24,452 nt of DNA from Bacteroidaceae bacterium (GTDB lineage Bacteria; Bacteroidota; Bacteroidia; Bacteroidales; Bacteroidaceae): the NCBI GenBank assembly GCA_017557475.1, contig JAFYYO010000387.1, positions 1 through 24,452 on the forward strand, written 5' to 3'. The position numbers and the translations under genes are program-made. Positions 21,265 to 24,452 of this stretch are shown here, in pieces. Each line of letters starts with the position of its first letter. Position 1 is the stretch's first letter. The notes beneath the pieces were generated by a model. It saw only the letters and a program-made list of their open reading frames with translations, was not told where the DNA came from and made no database searches.

Positions 21265-22200
21265 ATGCGCGGCCTCATTGTCAGGAATACAGGTAGCTGG
21301 TACACCGTCAAGACCGACGATGGCCAGCTATTTGAATGCAAGGTAAAGGGAACCTTTCGCCTCAAGGGAATCCGTAGCACGAATCCTGTTGCAGTAGGCG
21401 ATGTGGTGAGCATTACGCCAAGTCCTGACGGGCAGACTGCGTTGATTGAGGACATTGAGGACAGGCGGAACTATATCATCCGAAAAGCCTCCAATCTGTC
21501 GAAGCAGAGCCACATCATCGCTGCCAATGTCGATATGGCTGCCCTTGTGGTCACGATTGCCCATCCGGAGACGAGCACGACATTCATCGACCGCTTCCTC
21601 GCAAGTGCTGAGGCGTATCGGGTTCCTGTGCTTCTCATCTTCAATAAGACAGACCTCTACGATGAGGAAGAGTTGAGGCAAATGCATGAACTTGTCTCGC
21701 TTTACCAAAGCATCGGTTACAAATGCCAGACTTGTTCTGCGGAGAAGGGCAATGGCATTGATGAGTTGCAGGCCGAGCTTATGGGCAAGACGACCTTGCT
21801 GAGTGGGAATAGTGGAGTGGGGAAGAGCACGTTGCTTAATCTGCTCGTGCCCGAGGCAGAAGCCAAGACTGCCGAGATTAGTACGGCTCACGATGCGGGC
21901 ATGCACACGACGACTTTCTCTGAGATGTACTTCCTGCCTCAAGGCGGTTCGCTCATCGATACTCCGGGCATCAAAGGCTTCGGTACGTTTGATATGGAAC
22001 GCGAGGAGGTGTCGCATTACTTCCGCGAGATATTCAAGACTTCGGCAGACTGCCGATTCGGCAATTGCACACACACTCACGAGCCTGGCTGCGCAGTCTT
22101 GCAAGCAGTTGCTGAGGGACGGATTGCCGAGAGTCGGTTCATGAGTTATCTATCAATGCTTGAAGATAAAGATGAAAACAAATACAGGGGAGCCCCTTAA
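21265..22200 (+). CDS. rsgA: Small-subunit-associated GTPase RsgA (YjeQ)
   Basis: RsgA is a circularly permuted GTPase that checks late 30S assembly. The 311-residue product has an N-terminal OB-fold (about 1-70) and a permuted GTPase domain in the expected order: G4 FNKTDL (about 129-134), then G1 [10 protein letters not shown] (about 181-190), then G3 DTPG. The C-terminal zinc knuckle is [14 protein letters not shown] (Cys, Cys, His, Cys). All signatures are intact. It starts directly after the frr stop and overlaps the proposed argB start by 41 nt, so the three genes are probably translated from one mRNA. Confidence 0.96.
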   Translation: MRGLIVRNTGSWYTVKTDDGQLFECKVKGTFRLKGIRSTNPVAVGDVVSITPSPDGQTALIEDIEDRRNYIIRKASNLSKQSHIIAANVDMAALVVTIAHPETSTTFIDRFLASAEAYRVPVLLIFNKTDLYDEEELRQMHELVSLYQSIGYKCQTCSAEKGNGIDELQAELMGKTTLLSGNSGVGKSTLLNLLVPEAEAKTAEISTAHDAGMHTTTFSEMYFLPQGGSLIDTPGIKGFGTFDMEREEVSHYFREIFKTSADCRFGNCTHTHEPGCAVLQAVAEGRIAESRFMSYLSMLEDKDENKYRGAP

Positions 22201-22990
22201 TATAATAAAGGTAGGAGGCGGTGTGGTGGAGAACCAAGCATCGCTTGCTCGCCTTCTCGACCAGTTCGCTTCGATGCCTGGCCGCAAAGTCCTTGTGCAT
22301 GGAGGTGGCCGCTTGGCGACTTCGATGGCTGCAAGTTTGGGCATTGAAAGCCAGATGGTTGGTGGTCGTCGCATTACGGACGAGAAGATGCTCGAGGTTG
22401 TCACGATGGTTTATGGCGGCTTAGTCAACAAGAACATCGTTGCAGGTCTGCAGGCAAAAGGCGTGAATGCGATTGGTCTGACAGGTGCCGACGGCGATAT
22501 CATTCGCAGTCATAAGCGTCCTTTGAAGCGTGTCAGGATGGACGACGGGACTGAGCAGATGATCGATTTCGGCTTCGTTGGCGATGTCGATAAAGTAAAA
22601 GCTCAACTTCTTGTAGAGCTCATCGAAGGCGGTTCTGTGCCGGTTGTTGCTCCACTTACTCACGACGGCGAAGGTCACATTCTCAACACGAATGCCGACA
22701 CCATCGCTTCGTCTGTGGCATGCGCTCTTGCCGAGTATTACGACGTGACGCTGACTTTCTGTTTCGAGAAAGCGGGAGTGCTCCGAAACGCAGACGATGA
22801 GAACAGTGTTATTCCTACTATAAACGAGGAGCAGTTCAAACGACTTGTTGATGAAGGTGTTGTTTCGGGAGGTATGTTGCCTAAGCTTGAAAATGCTTTC
22901 GATGCCCTTCATCGAGGCGTGCGACAAGTGGTTATCACTCATGCAGATAACATCGACGGCTCGCGAGGCACGACAATAAAAGAAAAATAA
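22160..22990 (+). CDS. argB: N-acyl-glutamate kinase (acetylglutamate kinase family)
   Basis: ArgB phosphorylates the gamma-carboxyl of N-acylglutamate in arginine synthesis. Bacteroides relatives use succinylated rather than acetylated intermediates, so the substrate here may be N-succinylglutamate (inference). The 276-residue product has the amino-acid-kinase pattern: [11 protein letters not shown] at the N-terminus, [11 protein letters not shown] (glycine loop), [22 protein letters not shown], and [14 protein letters not shown] near the C-terminus. The ATG at 22160 lies in the rsgA 3' end; an ATG at 22172 is an equally workable start. No other arg genes are in the window. Confidence 0.94.
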   Translation: MKIKMKTNTGEPLNIIKVGGGVVENQASLARLLDQFASMPGRKVLVHGGGRLATSMAASLGIESQMVGGRRITDEKMLEVVTMVYGGLVNKNIVAGLQAKGVNAIGLTGADGDIIRSHKRPLKRVRMDDGTEQMIDFGFVGDVDKVKAQLLVELIEGGSVPVVAPLTHDGEGHILNTNADTIASSVACALAEYYDVTLTFCFEKAGVLRNADDENSVIPTINEEQFKRLVDEGVVSGGMLPKLENAFDALHRGVRQVVITHADNIDGSRGTTIKEK

Positions 22991-22996
22991 TTCACT

Positions 22997-23021
22997 CAGG
23001 GCTGTAACATTTACGGCCCTG
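22997..23021. other. Perfect-looking stem-loop between argB and the sigma factor gene
   Basis: CAGGGCTGTAA (22997-23007) pairs with TTACGGCCCTG (23011-23021) over 11 bp, with one G-T wobble and a CAT loop. It starts 6 nt after the argB stop. No T tract follows on the plus strand, so it is not a standard intrinsic terminator. It could be a 3'-end stabiliser, a processing site or a protein-binding site upstream of the sigma factor gene. Confidence 0.7.
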
Positions 23022-23043
23022 AATCGTCTAGTTAAGTAGAGAG

Positions 23044-23535
23044 ATGGAAAACATCAGCTTCCGAACCACCGTTTTGCCTTTGAGCGACAGGCTCTTTCGC
23101 CTTGCTCTTCGCATTACGATGAATAGGGCAGAGGCCGAAGATGTGGTGCAGGACACATTGTTGAAGGTGTGGGAGCATCGCGACGAATGGGAGCAGATAA
23201 ACAATCTCGAAGCGTTCGCAATCGCAACCTGTAGGAATCGTGCTCTCGACATCGTGAAACGAGTGGGTCGCAAGACCGAAAATCTCGATGAAATGGCACA
23301 TTTTAGCAGTCAAACGCCTGCTGAACAGTTGGAGGCAAACGAGCAAATCTCTCTCGTCAGAAGGCTCATGGACGACCTGCCTGAAGTACAACGAACCATC
23401 ATGCTCTTGAGAGACATTGAGGGCAAGACTTATCAGGAGATAGCCGAAACGCTTGACATCACAGAGACACAAGTGAAGGTCTATCTGCACAGAGCCCGAA
23501 CTAAGATAAAAGGAAAGTTAAAGAATGGACTATAA
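23044..23535 (+). CDS. ECF-type RNA polymerase sigma factor
   Basis: A 163-residue extracytoplasmic-function sigma factor. Region 2 is at about residues 10-75 (FRLALRITMNRAEAEDVVQD, TLLKVWEHRDEW). Region 4 is at about 105-160 (VRRLMDDLPEVQRTIMLL, GKTYQEIAETLDITETQVK, VYLHRARTKIKGKL). Regions 1 and 3 are absent, as in ECF factors. It overlaps the next gene by 11 nt, typical of a sigma/anti-sigma pair. No consensus promoter was found directly upstream, so it may be read through from argB or use its own unusual promoter. Targets are unknown. Confidence 0.94.
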   Translation: MENISFRTTVLPLSDRLFRLALRITMNRAEAEDVVQDTLLKVWEHRDEWEQINNLEAFAIATCRNRALDIVKRVGRKTENLDEMAHFSSQTPAEQLEANEQISLVRRLMDDLPEVQRTIMLLRDIEGKTYQEIAETLDITETQVKVYLHRARTKIKGKLKNGL

Positions 23536-24013
23536 ATACATAGAACAACTGTTGGAGCGTTACTGGGAATGCCAGACGACACTCGAGGAGGAGGCAATCC
23601 TTCGCACTTTCTTCCGTCAGGAGGATGTGCCTGCAAGCCTGCTTCCCTATCGTCAACTCTTCATCGAGGAAGATGAAATGGCTGAAGAGCACCTCGGCAA
23701 GGACTTCCAGGACAAGATGCTTCGACTGGTAGGAGAAGAAGCTCCGATTCGGGTGTGCAAGGCTCGCAAAGTGACCTTTATGCGTCGCTGGCGTCCTTTC
23801 TACAGAGCAGCTGGACTCATCGCAATCCTACTCACTATCGGCAATGCGGCTCATCAGAGCTTCACCAACGACGAAGATGTCGAATCCGCTGCTCAGATGG
23901 CTGAGGACATGTCGATAGACAGTCTGCAACAAATCACGATAGGCAGTCCCGAACAACAATCTGCCGAACTTACTTCGCAGCCTATCGACACAATCAATTC
24001 ACTCCCAAGATAA
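23525..24013 (+). CDS. Putative anti-sigma factor, single-pass membrane protein
   Basis: A 162-residue protein with a cytosolic N-terminal half containing IEQLLERYWECQTTLEEEA and ILRTFF, a motif common in Bacteroidetes proteins encoded next to ECF sigma factors. A basic stretch (RRWRPFYR) precedes one membrane helix (AAGLIAILLTIGNAAHQSF, about residues 96-114). A short polar periplasmic tail of about 48 residues follows. There is no zinc-binding HXXXCXXC motif. From memory, homologues have sometimes been labelled pyruvate-ferredoxin oxidoreductase, which this sequence does not support. It overlaps the sigma gene by 11 nt, and a role in holding the sigma factor at the membrane is inferred from context only. 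Confidence 0.75.
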   Translation: MDYKYIEQLLERYWECQTTLEEEAILRTFFRQEDVPASLLPYRQLFIEEDEMAEEHLGKDFQDKMLRLVGEEAPIRVCKARKVTFMRRWRPFYRAAGLIAILLTIGNAAHQSFTNDEDVESAAQMAEDMSIDSLQQITIGSPEQQSAELTSQPIDTINSLPR

Positions 24014-24085
24014 TCATTTCCGCTTTATAAGCAAAAGCATATTAAAACAATCAATTCTCTCAAAAACAATCAATCTAACGACAGG

Positions 24086-24115
24086 AAAAGGGCAGCCGCG
24101 ATGGTTGCCCTTTTT
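24086..24115 (+). terminator. Intrinsic terminator of the sigma/anti-sigma operon
   Basis: The stem GGGCAGCC (24090-24097) pairs with GGTTGCCC (24103-24110), one G-T wobble, extended by AAAA/TTTT. It ends in TTTTT at 24111-24115. It lies about 70 nt after the anti-sigma stop and 9 nt before repeat locus 4. Confidence 0.88.
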
Positions 24116-24123
24116 CATTTTCA

Positions 24124-24233
24124 AACTAGCCGTGGCTAATCTCCAAACTAGACGTGCCTAGTTGGCCAACTAGACGTGGCTAATTCCCCAACTAGACGTG
24201 GCTAGTTGACCAACATAACGTGTTATGTTTTCA
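24124..24233. repeat. 22-bp palindromic tandem array, locus 4
   Basis: Five units start at 24124, 24146, 24168, 24190 and 24212. The first four fit AACTAGRCGTGSCTAGTT; the fifth is a diverged edge unit, AACATAACGTGTTATGTT, itself near-palindromic. The junction at 24158-24173 is a perfect 16-bp palindrome, CTAGTTGGCCAACTAG, so the array can fold in a second register. The last 3 nt of the edge unit are the stop codon of the convergent transporter gene. Confidence 0.92.
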
Positions 24234-24452
24234 AGCCTTCCTGCCCTGGAGCCAGAAGCCGAGCAGATAAAGGATGCCGACACTCATGACGAGGACGGCT
24301 CCGACCTGACCTGTTGCATCGCTTGCAAAGCCCATCAGAAGCGGGAAGATTGTGCCGCCAAAGATGCCCATGATGAGCAAACCTGAGACTTCGTTCTTCT
24401 TCTCTGGAGCGGCTTGCAGGGCTCTCGCAAAGACGATGCTGAAGGGATTGCC
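24231..24452 (-). CDS. Sugar MFS transporter, C-terminal fragment (5' part outside the window)
   Basis: The minus strand is open from the window edge to a TGA at 24231-24233, giving 73 C-terminal residues. It contains NPFSIVFARALQAAPEKKNE, VSGLLIMGIFGGTIFPLLMG and a last helix LVMSVGILYLLGFWLQGRKA. The NPFSI segment and the GGTIFPLLMG helix resemble FucP/GluP-type sugar-proton symporters common in Bacteroidetes. Substrate (fucose, glucose, galactose or mannose) cannot be decided from this piece. Its stop codon overlaps the edge unit of repeat locus 4. Confidence 0.85.
   Translation of the reverse strand, partial: GNPFSIVFARALQAAPEKKNEVSGLLIMGIFGGTIFPLLMGFASDATGQVGAVLVMSVGILYLLGFWLQGRKA

Noticed and set aside
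1..24452. tRNA or rRNA genes
   Set aside because: No cloverleaf with GTTCRA-type arms and no rRNA-like conserved segments were recognised by eye. A tRNAscan or Rfam search would be needed to be certain.

Overview
The window is a stretch of a Bacteroidetes chromosome, most likely Bacteroidales and Prevotellaceae-like. The evidence is the rpsM-rpsK-rpsD-rpoA-rplQ order, Bacteroidetes-type promoters (TTTG, about 19-20 bp, TAnnTTTG), a small type IX secretion sorting-domain protein, an exported GH92/GH125 mannosidase pair, and an ECF sigma factor overlapping a single-pass membrane partner. Species cannot be fixed from the sequence alone. No rRNA, tRNA, transposase or CRISPR array was seen.

Layout. 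1-2883 (+): end of the ribosomal/RNA polymerase alpha operon, closed by an intrinsic terminator. 3236-9404 (+): a carbohydrate operon with a GH92 alpha-mannosidase, a GH125 exo-alpha-1,6-mannosidase and a coupled transglutaminase-like lipoprotein. 9516-10940 (-): a Wzx/MATE-type polysaccharide flippase, divergent from 11039-14830 (+), which holds exonuclease III, a ResB-like protein, a CcsA-like haem protein (System II cytochrome c maturation) and an alginate-export-type porin. 15036-16275 (+): a small Dabb protein and RfbA. 16366-20561 (-): a compact five-gene operon with a VTC-type polyphosphate polymerase, a DUF4956 membrane protein, a DUF2490 outer-membrane barrel, a T9SS sorting-domain protein and a Cthe_2159-like carbohydrate-binding protein. 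20704-22990 (+): frr, rsgA and argB, tightly packed. 23044-24013 (+): ECF sigma factor and putative anti-sigma factor. 24231-24452 (-): C-terminal end of a sugar MFS transporter.

How the genes work together. The mannosidases would trim alpha-mannosides from host or yeast glycans. The minus-strand operon pairs a cytosolic polyphosphate polymerase that keeps its basic/acidic active-site residues with an inner-membrane protein, an outer-membrane barrel and two exported proteins, so it looks like an envelope-spanning system built around an anionic polymer. It is the best candidate here for an under-described system.

The second striking signal is non-coding. Four intergenic regions carry arrays of a 22-bp unit (an 18-bp near-palindrome, consensus AACTAGRCGTGSCTAGTT, plus a 4-nt spacer), always downstream of stop codons. 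A separate G/C-rich inverted-repeat pair sits in frame inside the transglutaminase-like gene.
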